Shown: positions 1-8,311, counted from the stretch's first letter. The stretch is 19,474 nt of DNA from Bacteroidales bacterium (GCA_031259205.1 JAIRLS010000330.1:1-19474); one strand, 5' to 3'. Numbers and translations are program-made. The notes: generated from the letters alone by a model not told the origin.

Positions 1-5
1 AAAAA

Positions 6-37
6 TTTGGTTTTTTTTAAAATCCTCTTTATCTTTG
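6..37 (+). promoter_or_regulatory. Bacteroidota-type promoter (TTTG / TATCTTTG)
   Basis: TTTG at 6-9 and TATCTTTG at 30-37 are separated by 20 nt, an exact match to the -33 (TTTG) and -7 (TAnnTTTG) boxes of the primary Bacteroidota sigma factor at normal spacing. Initiation would fall near 44. The nearest ATG is at 70 (72-codon frame of doubtful reality) and the first certain gene is susC at 592, so the transcript would have a leader of about 550 nt unless it ends early. Confidence 0.5.
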
Positions 38-313
38 TTGGGATTTGAAATGAAAACCCGATAAAAAGAATGTCGATTTTTCTTACATATAATCCTCTTA
101 AAATCCCAATAATGACGGGATTTAGCAAGATCTTGGCAAAGAAACTTATTTGCCTGCCATACCATAAACTATGCCATAACGTAATACGCGAACATGCGCA
201 CAGGGTAAGAAAAAAATTTCAAAACTCATCTATCGCCACAGTATTATTTTTGATAATATGCGGCTTTCATCATACCTTGAAAAGTTGAAAATTGAAAACG
301 CAATTGAATTGAT

Positions 314-367
314 AATTAAATACGAATAATTAAATACGAATATGAATCCATAAAATGAATCCATAAA
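314..367. repeat. Two adjacent tandem duplications (14 bp x2, 13 bp x2)
   Basis: AATTAAATACGAAT occurs twice in direct tandem (314-327 and 328-341). It is followed immediately by ATGAATCCATAAA twice in tandem (342-354 and 355-367). All four copies are exact, which suggests recent slippage-type duplication. Function unknown; they lie in the non-coding leader before susC. Confidence 0.8.
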
Positions 368-476
368 AACACATGCTAACTACGTAGCGAGGGATGATGA
401 AATGATATACTCATCCGCAATTTTTCAAAATTCCTGAAATTCGCAGGCAAAATTATGTCTTTTTGTAATTCTGTGT

Positions 477-527
477 CTTTTCTGTGATTCTCTATGTTAT
501 TTACAGCACAGAGAAGACACAGAAAAG
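477..527. repeat. Imperfect inverted repeat upstream of susC
   Basis: CTTTTCTGTG (477-486) pairs with CACAGAAAAG (518-527), and TTCTCT (488-493) pairs with AGAGAA (510-515). A one-versus-two nucleotide bulge separates the two stems and the loop is about 16 nt. The arms are built from the 'cacagagaagacacag' type of low-complexity motif that I recall as dispersed in Bacteroidota intergenic DNA, so this may be a dispersed element rather than a dedicated regulator. There is no U-tract, so it is not a classic terminator. Confidence 0.5.
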
Positions 528-591
528 CATAGAGTTATGAAAATCTTTGAGGATTTCAGGGATTAAATATTAATACTAAATACTAATAATT

Positions 592-3500
592 ATGTACAAA
601 AAGGTTTTTAATCGAAACGCATGGCGGAAAATATCCATATCCGTATGCGCAGGTCTTATGTATGCGGGGTCGTTGTTTGCGCAGCAACCGCTGTCCGTTT
701 CCGGCGCGGTGGTCGACGTCAACGGCGATCCGCTGCCGGGAGTGAACGTTACCGTGAAAGGTACAATGACAGGAGTGATTAGCAATGCTTCCGGCAATTA
801 TACCGTCACGGTTCCCAACCGCGACGCGGTACTGGTGTTTTCCTTCGTGGGTTACGCCACGCAGGAAGTTACGGTAGGCGACAGGACAGATATTCCGGTG
901 ACGCTGGCCGAAATCGCTCAGGAAATAGAGGAAGTGGTAGTGGTGGGGTATGGCGTCCAAAAAAAGGTAAACCTCACCGGCGCCGTTTCCTCTGTAGACA
1001 TGAGAAAAATGACGGAAAACCGTCCTGTTACCAGCCTGTCGGCAGGACTGGCGGGACTGGCGGCAGGCGTCTTTGTCAATCAGACGAGCGGGCGACCGGG
1101 ATACGAAGGGGCGACCATCCGCATACGCGGACAGGGAACGCTGAACAATTCCGATCCGCTTGTTGTGATTGACGGCGTCGTGGGCAACATGAACGACATA
1201 AACCCGCAGGATGTGGAAAGCATCTCTATCCTGAAAGACGCCGCGTCGTCGTCTATCTACGGTTCACGCGCCGCCAACGGAGTAATCTTAGTCGCCACCC
1301 GGAAAGGCCGGGAAGGAACGGCCAATGTGACGTACAACGGTTATATGGCTGCGCAGAACGTCGCCAATAAACTGAACATTGTTTCCAATTACGCCGACTA
1401 CATGGAACTGTACAACGAAGGCATGAAAAACAGCGGACTGACGCCGGTGTTCAGTCAGGCCAAAATCGACGAGTGGCGCCGAGCCGGCGACAGCGACCCC
1501 GTGAAATACCCCAACACCGACTGGCAGGACGAAGCGTTCCGGCAGGGATGGCTGCAAAACCACACGATCTCAATCAGCGGCGGAACGGACAAAATCCGTT
1601 ATTTCGTGTCGGGTAATTATCTCCAAAATCCTGGGCTTATGGAAAATTCCGGTTACGACCGCATCAGCGTCCGCGCCAACTTGGACGCTAACGTAAAACC
1701 CTGGCTCACAATCGGCGTAAACGCCTATGGATACAGAGGGAAAGCCGACCTGGGACAGGACGACGAAAATAAAGGCTGGGCCTATCTGCTGGCCACCACC
1801 CCCGGCATGTGCCTCCGGGCGCCCGACGGAAGATACGGAGGAGTAAACAATTCGGAAGACGACGTGCAGTCGGCTACCAACAATATCCTGCGGGTATTGA
1901 ACAGCGCAAAGGGCGACCGCACCACCAACAAAATCGTCTCCCGCTTCTTCGGACAGTTGAAGCCGATGAAAGGACTGAGCATCGAAGGTTCCTTTACCTA
2001 CGACTTTGCCAATACCTACCATTACTACCAGCCCGTCTTCATCGACCTGTGGAACTTCTACGAAAATGTGATCCAAACTTCCGGCACGGGACGTACTTCC
2101 GTGAGCAATGGGGATGAAAAATGGGTGCGGCAGCAGATGGACGGCATTGCCCGATACGAAACGAACGTCGGCCGGCTGAACATCCATGCCATGCTGGGCG
2201 CCAGCCAGGAATCCTACCGTTACAACTGGTTTACGGCCTCCAAACTCGACCTGACGGCGCCGGAACTGACCGAGTTGAACGCGGCTACGGCGGACGCCAG
2301 CGCCGGCGGCAACTATACGAACTGGGCGATGCACTCCTACTTTGGACGGCTGGCGCTCAACTGGGCGGAAAAATACCTGCTGGAAGCCAATCTCCGGATA
2401 GACAGGTCTTCGCGCTTCGCCCCGGGCAGCACGCGAAGCGGCATTTTTCCTTCGTTCTCCGCCGGATGGCGCCTCAGCGAAGAAGCGTTCCTGCAAGAGG
2501 TATCGTGGTTGGACAACCTGAAACTGCGCCTGTCCTACGGCGGGCTGGGTAACAACACGATGGGCAACAAACGCGACGACGACGGCAACTATTCCTGGCA
2601 ACAGTTCTATATGGCTCAAAACTACGTGCTGAACAACGCCGTACAAATCGGCTTTGCGCAAACTGCCCTCTCTAACGCCCTGCTTACGTGGGAAACGACT
2701 TACGTGAGCAATGCCGGCGTCGATTTCGGACTGCTGCGTTCGCGACTGAACGGCAGCATTGACCTGTTCGTGAAAAATACCGCAGGCATCCTGATCGACC
2801 TTCCTGCGCCGCTGGTACACGGCAACGCCTCCATTCCCCGGAAGAACGCCGCCGAAGTACGCAACGCCGGCATAGAAATGAATCTGACGTGGAACGACAA
2901 AATCGGCAAAGTCGGTTATTCTGTCGGGGGTAATTTCAGTTACATCAAAAACAAAGTGACCAAGTTCAAGGGCAGCGAACCTTCCATCAGCGGTACCGAC
3001 ATGATTCTGGAAGGCGAACCGATCAACGTGCAGTACGTGCTGCCGGTCGACCGGCTGGTGCAGACCGACGAAGACCTGGCCGCAGTACAGGCCATGATAG
3101 ACAACAATCCTGACGCCTTTGCTTCTTACAAAAGACCCGAAAAAGGCGACTTCCTCTACAAAGACGTAAGCGGCGTGGGCGCCGACGGATTGCCCGACGG
3201 CATCCCCGACGGGAAAATTACCGACGCCGACCGCGTCAAAATCGGCAACGGCACCAATCCTGTCGTCACTTACGGCTTCCATTTCGGCCTCAACTGGAAC
3301 GGATTCGACTTCTCCTGCCTGTTGCAGGGCGTCGGCGGACTGACGGTCTACTGGGGCGGTCAGGACGCGGCGGCTTTCTGGCCGCAGGTGCGCCGGGGCA
3401 ACCAGCTCAACAAAACAATCACCGACGGACGCTGGTACAAAGACCGCACGGACGCTATCTACCCGCGACTGCTGGAATTTAGCGACAACCGGAACCGGGT

Positions 3501-3735
3501 GCCCAGCGATTTCTGGTTGCAGGACAAATCCTACATGCGGGTGAAAAACATTCAACTGAGCTATACCCTACCGCGACGCCTCTCGCAAAAGATACTGCTG
3601 GAAACATTCCGCATCTATGCCGGTATCGACAATGCGTTGACCTTTACCCAATACCAGGGGTTAGACCCGGAAGTGACGGGAACAAAATATCCCACCATCC
3701 GGACGACAACCTTTGGCGTTAGTTTAACCTTTTAA
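592..3735 (+). CDS. susC: SusC/RagA-family TonB-linked outer-membrane transporter
   Basis: TonB-dependent outer-membrane channel that imports a ligand (typically a glycan or peptide) captured by its SusD partner. The 1047-residue length is normal. A signal peptide (about 1-30, cut after SLFA before QQ) is followed by a carboxypeptidase-regulatory-like beta domain (about 34-112), the VVVVGYG segment and plug domain (about 115-235) with the SusC hallmark LKDAASSSIYGSRAANG near 214-230, then the 22-strand barrel ending in an aromatic residue (FGVSLTF). There is no N-terminal STN domain, so direct signalling to an anti-sigma factor is not expected. A DGLPDGIPDGKITDADR stretch near 865-880 is typical of loops in this family. 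susD follows after 12 bp, so the two are co-transcribed. Substrate cannot be read from the sequence. The symbol denotes family only. Confidence 0.97.
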   Translation: MYKKVFNRNAWRKISISVCAGLMYAGSLFAQQPLSVSGAVVDVNGDPLPGVNVTVKGTMTGVISNASGNYTVTVPNRDAVLVFSFVGYATQEVTVGDRTDIPVTLAEIAQEIEEVVVVGYGVQKKVNLTGAVSSVDMRKMTENRPVTSLSAGLAGLAAGVFVNQTSGRPGYEGATIRIRGQGTLNNSDPLVVIDGVVGNMNDINPQDVESISILKDAASSSIYGSRAANGVILVATRKGREGTANVTYNGYMAAQNVANKLNIVSNYADYMELYNEGMKNSGLTPVFSQAKIDEWRRAGDSDPVKYPNTDWQDEAFRQGWLQNHTISISGGTDKIRYFVSGNYLQNPGLMENSGYDRISVRANLDANVKPWLTIGVNAYGYRGKADLGQDDENKGWAYLLATTPGMCLRAPDGRYGGVNNSEDDVQSATNNILRVLNSAKGDRTTNKIVSRFFGQLKPMKGLSIEGSFTYDFANTYHYYQPVFIDLWNFYENVIQTSGTGRTSVSNGDEKWVRQQMDGIARYETNVGRLNIHAMLGASQESYRYNWFTASKLDLTAPELTELNAATADASAGGNYTNWAMHSYFGRLALNWAEKYLLEANLRIDRSSRFAPGSTRSGIFPSFSAGWRLSEEAFLQEVSWLDNLKLRLSYGGLGNNTMGNKRDDDGNYSWQQFYMAQNYVLNNAVQIGFAQTALSNALLTWETTYVSNAGVDFGLLRSRLNGSIDLFVKNTAGILIDLPAPLVHGNASIPRKNAAEVRNAGIEMNLTWNDKIGKVGYSVGGNFSYIKNKVTKFKGSEPSISGTDMILEGEPINVQYVLPVDRLVQTDEDLAAVQAMIDNNPDAFASYKRPEKGDFLYKDVSGVGADGLPDGIPDGKITDADRVKIGNGTNPVVTYGFHFGLNWNGFDFSCLLQGVGGLTVYWGGQDAAAFWPQVRRGNQLNKTITDGRWYKDRTDAIYPRLLEFSDNRNRVPSDFWLQDKSYMRVKNIQLSYTLPRRLSQKILLETFRIYAGIDNALTFTQYQGLDPEVTGTKYPTIRTTTFGVSLTF

Positions 3736-3747
3736 AATTTTTACAAT

Positions 3748-5490
3748 ATGAAAAAGATCATTATCTATTTATTCATCATAACAGCAGGTTGTTCGCTGAA
3801 CGGATGCTACGACCTGAACACTTATCCGGGCAACGAACTGGACGTAAGTCGTTTCTGGAAAACGGAAAACCATGTACATCAGGCGCTGATGGGCGTTTAC
3901 CAACTGATGCGCAACGACAATGCCTACGGCAAACAGTTTCTGTTCGACCATCTGGGAGATATTGCCTGCGGGTACAACCAGTATTCGAGTTTTCCACTGG
4001 GAACCTATACCGACCGTACAGGGGACATAGAGAGAAAATGGCAAACCCTGTACGAGGGCATACACCGCGCCAACGGCTTCATCCGGCAGGTACCCGGACT
4101 GGATTTCCTGAGCAACGAGACAAAGGAGGAATACGTGGCGGAAGCCAAGTTCCTGCGGGCGCTCTACTATTTTACCCTGCTGGATATCTTCGGCGGCGTG
4201 CCTTATTATGACGAAACCGTCATCGTCAACGCCGAATATGCCGACATGAAGAAGGCAAGAAGCTCCGCAGACGAAATTCGTTCCCGTATCATCAGCGACC
4301 TCGACGAAGCCGTAGCGCAGATCAAAGTTTCCCATCCCCCCGCAGAATACGGCCGCGCCACCAAAGGGGCGGCATACGCCCTGAGGGGGAAAGTCTATCT
4401 GTACGCCAAAAACTGGAAGAAAGCCGTCGCCGATCTGGACGAAGTGGCGTACAACCGCTCCAACCACTACGGATATGCGCTCGATCCGGACTATGCGCGA
4501 ATCTTCAAACTCTACAACGGCGCCAGGAGCAACGAAATGATTTTCGCTATCCAGAACAAGAGCGGCATCGGAACGGAATATGGAATGCCGCTGAATTTCT
4601 ACATGGGCACCCGCAATTCCTACGGCAGTTGCTGGAACAACTCCATGCCCTCCACTCGTCTGGCGGACATGTACGAGTGTCCCGACGGGAAACCATTCAA
4701 CTGGGATGACGTTTTCGCAGGATACAACGCCGCCTCTCCGGAAGAGCGCAAAGCGCTGCTGAGCGTCGAACTGAACGCCGGAGTGGTGACGGGCCTGCGG
4801 AACGCCGACACTGCAAAGATCCTGAGCGCCTATACCCATCGCGATCCGCGTCTGATGGCCACCCTCATCGTACCTTATTCATGGTACAAGGGATGGAACG
4901 CCAATGCGCCGAAAGACATGCTCTTTGCCTTAGACAACAACGTACAGGGCAATGAAAACGCCTCGCCGGTCGGGACAATGCGCAACAACAATAACTGGGT
5001 GACTTATTTCTGGCGAAAGTTTGTAACGGAGTACGACCTGAACGGAGCCATGACCAACCGGTCGCATACGCCCTTCGAGTTCCCTCTGATTCGCTATGCC
5101 GACGTCCTGCTGATGCTGGCGGAAGCCTACAACGAAGACGGGCAGTTGGACAAAGCCGTCGTCGAACTGAACAGGGTCAGGGCGCGGGCGAACCTGCCCG
5201 GCCTCAATTCGGGTGCCGCATGGCTCGGCGTGACCGCCAAAGAGCAGATGTCCGAACGTATCCGCAAGGAACGTGCGGTAGAGCTGGCCGGCGAAGGACA
5301 TCGCTTCAGCGACCTGCGCCGCTGGGGATGGGCAGTAGCCGGCGCCGCCCTGAACAATGTGGACGTCGTAAATATCTACGGCGAATTTCTCTACACCCAC
5401 AAGTTCAGCGAGCGCGACATGCTGTGGCCGATTCCGGGCGTGGAAATCGAACGCAACCCCGCATTAGCCCCCAATAACCAGGGCTGGTAG
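3748..5490 (+). CDS. susD: SusD/RagB-family nutrient-binding outer-membrane lipoprotein
   Basis: Surface lipoprotein that caps the SusC channel and captures its substrate. The 580-residue chain starts with a lipoprotein signal; LNGC places the lipidated cysteine at Cys20, with TAGC at Cys15 as a less likely alternative. The N-terminal SusD-like region (about 20-230) has the usual helical repeats (YVAEAKFLRALYYF; ATKGAAYALRGKVYL). The C-terminal RagB/SusD region carries RIRKERAVELAGEGHRFSDL (about 504-523) and the terminal LWPIPGVEIERNP motif, so it is complete. It lies 12 bp after susC and is followed by a terminator, making a two-gene operon. No degradative enzyme, sensor or sigma/anti-sigma gene is adjacent within the window, so the substrate is unknown. 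Confidence 0.97.
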   Translation: MKKIIIYLFIITAGCSLNGCYDLNTYPGNELDVSRFWKTENHVHQALMGVYQLMRNDNAYGKQFLFDHLGDIACGYNQYSSFPLGTYTDRTGDIERKWQTLYEGIHRANGFIRQVPGLDFLSNETKEEYVAEAKFLRALYYFTLLDIFGGVPYYDETVIVNAEYADMKKARSSADEIRSRIISDLDEAVAQIKVSHPPAEYGRATKGAAYALRGKVYLYAKNWKKAVADLDEVAYNRSNHYGYALDPDYARIFKLYNGARSNEMIFAIQNKSGIGTEYGMPLNFYMGTRNSYGSCWNNSMPSTRLADMYECPDGKPFNWDDVFAGYNAASPEERKALLSVELNAGVVTGLRNADTAKILSAYTHRDPRLMATLIVPYSWYKGWNANAPKDMLFALDNNVQGNENASPVGTMRNNNNWVTYFWRKFVTEYDLNGAMTNRSHTPFEFPLIRYADVLLMLAEAYNEDGQLDKAVVELNRVRARANLPGLNSGAAWLGVTAKEQMSERIRKERAVELAGEGHRFSDLRRWGWAVAGAALNNVDVVNIYGEFLYTHKFSERDMLWPIPGVEIERNPALAPNNQGW

Positions 5491-5503
5491 CCTTACTTGC
5501 GAT

Positions 5504-5556
5504 AAGCGGTTGGCACAAGCCTGTCCTTTGGGAGAGGAAAAGCCAACCGCTTTTTT
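5504..5556 (+). terminator. Rho-independent terminator of the susCD operon
   Basis: AAGCGGTTGGC (5504-5514) pairs perfectly over 11 bp with GCCAACCGCTT (5542-5552) and is followed by a T-run (5551-5556). The 27-nt loop contains a second stem, CCTGTCC with GGAGAGG (one mismatch). It begins 13 nt after the susD stop codon. Confidence 0.9.
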
Positions 5557-6058
5557 ATTCGGACGATAAAGCATCTATCCGGTGATGATGCTTGGCGCGG
5601 CGGCATTCAGGGAAGCGGAATAAATAAGAGATAACGAATAAATAAAATTCTGCTCAAAAGTCGTGCAGCGACGACACTTTATTAATTTCCCATTCTTTAC
5701 CTTCTTTCAAAACTGTTATACCTTCCGTTTCTTAGCGTCAGACCCATCTAAAATCATCATTTACTGTTTTAATATATGCAAAGAGGACACAAAGCAATGG
5801 AACAATAAGGTAATACGGTTAGTGTGATGCCATCTGCTTTGCTACTAAGGTTGTTTTGTTATTTTAAATAAGGTGGAAATAAGGTTTTATTTTCCGACCG
5901 GAAAACGACTTACTTTTTTAACCACGAAGTCGCAGAAGTCGCAGAAGTCACACAAAGGCCTGACGGCGCGAATGTAGAGACGCACGGCGTGCGTCTTTGC
6001 GTTTTCAGACGCACGCCGTGCGTCTCTACTTTTTAGCCGGTCGGCAGTAGAAGGAAAG
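5557..6058. other. Gene-free spacer between susCD and the LRR operon
   Basis: No coding sequence is supported here. The spacer contains a short hairpin (TTTTCCG at 5890-5896 with CGGAAAA at 5899-5905), a low-complexity CGCAGAAGT-type tandem run around 5925-5950 of a kind I associate with Bacteroidota intergenic DNA, and the perfect inverted repeat at 5974-6029 (separate entry). Operons on both sides terminate into this region, so it is an intergenic trough. Confidence 0.6.
5974..6029. repeat. Perfect 23-bp inverted repeat of a palindromic intergenic element
   Basis: The arm at 5974-5996 and the arm at 6007-6029 are exact reverse complements, separated by 10 nt. Each arm is GTAG followed by the 19-bp palindrome agacgcacggcgtgcgtct, so the DNA could form either two small hairpins or one large one. 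The same element occurs three more times at 8987-9062, all in one orientation. It resembles the REP-like palindromic intergenic repeats of several phyla. There is no T-tract or adjacent transposase, so it is neither a simple terminator nor a visible insertion sequence. Confidence 0.9.
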
Positions 6059-6087
6059 AAAAAAACCGCTCTTGTCGGGAGCGGTTT
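6059..6087 (-). terminator. Rho-independent terminator of the LRR operon
   Basis: Read on the minus strand, a 9-bp stem AAACCGCTC/GAGCGGTTT (6063-6071 with 6079-6087, 7-nt loop) is followed by seven T residues (6065 down to 6059). It starts 63 nt beyond the stop codon of the LRR lipoprotein gene. Confidence 0.85.
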
Positions 6088-6150
6088 CTTTTATCGAATT
6101 GCCGCCGGCAGGAGCTAAAGAATGCTGCGGCGGCGGGTGTTCGCAATGCC

Positions 6151-7602
6151 TTACTGGGTGGCTTCTATTGTTCCGAAGTTTTTCCATACAGGCGCCTCCT
6201 CGTAAGCTGTTTTCGAGCTGGCCGGCACTTTTAGCGTAAGGCCGCTTAGCGTAATGTTCCGAAAAACATAGCTGCTGATGCTTTGCGGCACGGCGCGCAG
6301 GTTGGTTACGGAGGTCAAGCCGCTGCAACCGGAAAAAGCACACTCGCCGATAGTGGTCACCGAATTGGGAATGGTTACGGAGGTCAAGCCGCTGCAATTG
6401 GAAAAAGCATAATCGCCGATAGTGGTCACCGAATTACCAATGGTTACGGAGGTCAAGCCGCTGCAACCGTAAAAAGCATCCATGCCGATAGTAGTCACCG
6501 AATTACCGATGGTTACGGAGGTCAAGTCGCTGCAATCGAAAAAAGTTCCAACGCCGACAGTGGTCACCGAATTGGGAATGGTTACGGAGGTCAAGTTGCT
6601 GCAATTGTTAAAAGCATAATCGCCGATAGTGGTCACCGAATTACCAATGGTTACGGAGGTCAAACCGCTGCAATCGAAAAAAGCAAAAGTACCAATAGTG
6701 GTCACCGAATGGGGAATGGTTACGGAGGTCAAACCGTGGCAATAGGTAAAAGCCTCCTCGCCGACAGTGGTCACCGAATTGGGAATGGTTACGGAGGTCA
6801 AGCCGCTGCAATTGTAAAAAGCTTCATCGCCGATAGTGATCACCGAATTGGGAATGACGTAACTGCCGTTTTTACCGACGGGGCAAGTTATCAGCGTTGT
6901 CTGTTCTTTATTGAACAGCACGCCGCCGGCAGAGGAGTATGCAGCATTGGCAGCGTCCACGTTGATGTCGGTCAATGCGCTGCAATAGTAAAAAGCATAA
7001 TTACTAATAGTGGTCACCGAATTACCAATGGTTACGGAGGTCAAACTGCTGCAACCGTCAAAAGCAAAATCGCCGGCAGTGGTCACCCCGTCATGTATGA
7101 TCAGGGTTTTGATACCGGTTAGGAATTCCTCCCAGGGACGCGGGTTATCCCGGGAATAATTTTCCATTGCTCCGTTGCCGCTAATAGTGAGGGTATAGTT
7201 GTCCTCAACTCCGGTGATCGCCCAAATGCAACTGCCCGTTTCGCCTGAGACTACAGGCGTTATAACGGCTTTGGCGGTGTAGGTTTTCTTCGTTACGCCG
7301 TCTTCGGCCGTTACGGTGTAGGTTACGCCCTGCGGGGTAAAGAAGTCTTGCGCCGCGCCGGAAGCGGGGCTTACTGTTGCGCCGGGCGACAGGGTAATCG
7401 TGGGCGTCAGCGACCCTTCCTGCGTTTCGGTCGGGTAAGTGTGGGTAATGTTCGTACCGCTGATCGTCCACGCAACGTCATTCACCGCAAAGGCGGTAAT
7501 GTCGGCGGAACTTTGGAGTTTGTCCTTTTTGCACGAGGCAATCGCAAGGATACAGGCAGCCATTATGACTGCGTTTTTTATGAAAAATAAGAAATTTTTC
7601 AT
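6151..7602 (-). CDS. BspA-like leucine-rich-repeat lipoprotein
   Basis: Predicted surface lipoprotein of 483 residues. The N-terminus carries a lipoprotein signal (IAS-C, lipidated Cys24) followed by KKDK, which resembles the charged Bacteroidota lipoprotein export signal. Residues about 33-120 form an Ig-like or DUF5018-like region (ITAFAVNDVAWTISG; SPASGAAQDFFTP; YTVTAEDGVTKKTY). From about 165 onward come 23-residue BspA-type (LRR_5) repeats with TSVTI, NSVTTIG, an AF pair and a C-S-x-L end; eight run uninterrupted after an irregular repeat containing NVDAANAAYSSAGGVLF. The last ~35 residues form the usual C-terminal cap (TAYEEAPVWKNFGTIEATQ). Such proteins in this phylum are implicated in adhesion, but the ligand here is unknown. 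It lies 40 bp downstream of the 222-residue gene on the same strand and ends before a strong terminator. Confidence 0.9.
   Translation of the reverse strand: MKNFLFFIKNAVIMAACILAIASCKKDKLQSSADITAFAVNDVAWTISGTNITHTYPTETQEGSLTPTITLSPGATVSPASGAAQDFFTPQGVTYTVTAEDGVTKKTYTAKAVITPVVSGETGSCIWAITGVEDNYTLTISGNGAMENYSRDNPRPWEEFLTGIKTLIIHDGVTTAGDFAFDGCSSLTSVTIGNSVTTISNYAFYYCSALTDINVDAANAAYSSAGGVLFNKEQTTLITCPVGKNGSYVIPNSVITIGDEAFYNCSGLTSVTIPNSVTTVGEEAFTYCHGLTSVTIPHSVTTIGTFAFFDCSGLTSVTIGNSVTTIGDYAFNNCSNLTSVTIPNSVTTVGVGTFFDCSDLTSVTIGNSVTTIGMDAFYGCSGLTSVTIGNSVTTIGDYAFSNCSGLTSVTIPNSVTTIGECAFSGCSGLTSVTNLRAVPQSISSYVFRNITLSGLTLKVPASSKTAYEEAPVWKNFGTIEATQ
6304..6855 (-). repeat. Eight contiguous 69-bp tandem repeats encoding LRR units
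   Basis: The segment ggttacggaggtc recurs exactly every 69 bp at 6304, 6373, 6442, 6511, 6580, 6649, 6718 and 6787, and once more at 7030 after an irregular insert. Each 69-bp unit encodes one 23-residue leucine-rich repeat. High nucleotide identity implies recent expansion or gene conversion, so copy number is likely to vary between strains. The same periodicity opens a long spurious frame on the plus strand (6283-7122). Confidence 0.95.
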
Positions 7603-7642
7603 GATGTTTAATTTATTTATAAATATTTGCTATACTGTTCGT

Positions 7643-8311
7643 TTACCCGATGACAGCGCTGAGGTATCCGTCGCACCAGGGTCCGGGCTGGTTGCGTGTA
7701 TTGACCCATCGGAAGCGGTAGTAGGCTGTTTTGCCGACATCCGTTTGCGGATAGTTGATCACGAGGGGCGATCGGGAGGAGAAGTTCACGTAGCTCCATT
7801 CGCTGTCGTTAGCGGGCGGATCGCCGCCTACCTTGCTCCACAGCTCGAAGCCGTGCACCTTCGGCGGCTTGCTTTTACCGGTGAGCGTTCCGGCCTTCAC
7901 GTGTATGCGGTGCTGTTGCTTCCGCGAGAAGTCCACTTCGCCCACCCCCATGTCCGTTGGTACGGGCGGCGGCGTGGGCTTGACGTCGTGTACGGGCAAT
8001 CCCATGTAGCGACGTTCTTCATCGCTTACCAAATGATTGTTGGTCAGGTACTCTTTTACAAACTGCCGCACCGCCTTTTTGAGTTTGTCGCGGGTTTCGT
8101 TTTTCGCCTGCACGTCGGCTCTGCCGCGATTAGGGTCGTTCGCTTTCGCGTAAGCGGTTTCATACGCGGCAATCATCGCCGGGTCAATGTCCGCCCATGC
8201 GGTCGACGGCACGTTCCACTGCGTGGCGTGCGCCTGTACATAGGTGAACAGGGTCTTCGCCCATTCCAAAAATTTCCCGTCCGATTGCGGGATGTAATCT
8301 GATTTGTTCAT
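7643..8311 (-). CDS. Conserved hypothetical protein, 222 residues, partner of LRR lipoprotein
   Basis: I recognise this as a family of unknown function in Bacteroidota (start MNKSDYIPQSDGKFLEWAK), but no activity is known to me. No signal peptide or membrane segment is visible. Residues about 1-110 look helical and charged (AYETAYAKANDPNRGRADVQ; KLKKAVRQFVKEYL; EERRYMGLPVHD). A proline-rich linker (PTPPPVPTD, about 112-120) leads to a C-terminal half that looks beta-rich and Ig/fibronectin-like (YYRFRWVNTRNQPGPW near the end, as in 'allowed comparison' loops of such folds). The start is well set: no other in-frame ATG lies nearby upstream. It precedes the LRR gene by 40 bp, suggesting one transcript, and lies 32 bp downstream of the 21-bp tandem array. 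Confidence 0.85.
   Translation of the reverse strand: MNKSDYIPQSDGKFLEWAKTLFTYVQAHATQWNVPSTAWADIDPAMIAAYETAYAKANDPNRGRADVQAKNETRDKLKKAVRQFVKEYLTNNHLVSDEERRYMGLPVHDVKPTPPPVPTDMGVGEVDFSRKQQHRIHVKAGTLTGKSKPPKVHGFELWSKVGGDPPANDSEWSYVNFSSRSPLVINYPQTDVGKTAYYRFRWVNTRNQPGPWCDGYLSAVIG

Larger units (their letters stand above)
1..591. other. AT-rich leader region upstream of susC, no convincing gene
   Basis: This stretch holds no gene I can support. A 72-codon reading frame from an ATG at 70 to 288 has a basic, unremarkable product and resembles no family I know. The left edge carries a promoter-like pair (6-37), the middle carries two neighbouring tandem duplications (314-367), and 477-527 can fold into an imperfect hairpin. 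Immediately before susC, 542-549 reads AATCTTTG, one mismatch from the Bacteroidota -7 consensus TAnnTTTG and about 40 nt from the start codon, so susC may also have its own close promoter. Whether the region is a long untranslated leader or an ordinary spacer cannot be told from sequence. Confidence 0.5.

Noticed and set aside
70..288. 72-codon small protein after the left-edge promoter
   Set aside because: Promoter spacing is attractive, but the product has no recognisable features and the DNA looks like the non-coding surroundings; kept only as a possibility in the leader entry.
1570..3555. 661-codon minus-strand frame inside susC
   Set aside because: It is a shadow of a GC-rich coding gene; the sense strand encodes an unmistakable SusC, and the antisense product shows no domain.
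3769..4839. 356-codon minus-strand frame inside susD
   Set aside because: Shadow frame antisense to a clear SusD gene with lipoprotein signal and RagB motifs.
5974..6029. Transcription terminator or insertion-sequence end
   Set aside because: No T-tract follows, both neighbouring operons already have better terminators, and no transposase or target duplication is visible; treated as a palindromic intergenic repeat.
6283..7122. 279-codon plus-strand frame with a repeated GYGGQ-type motif
   Set aside because: It is antisense to the LRR lipoprotein gene and arises because the 69-bp repeat period is a multiple of three and lacks stops. The sense frame has a signal sequence, LRR consensus and terminator.
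7439..8302. 287-codon plus-strand frame across the LRR and 222-residue genes
   Set aside because: It spans two convincing minus-strand genes and the gap between them, with no recognisable domain.
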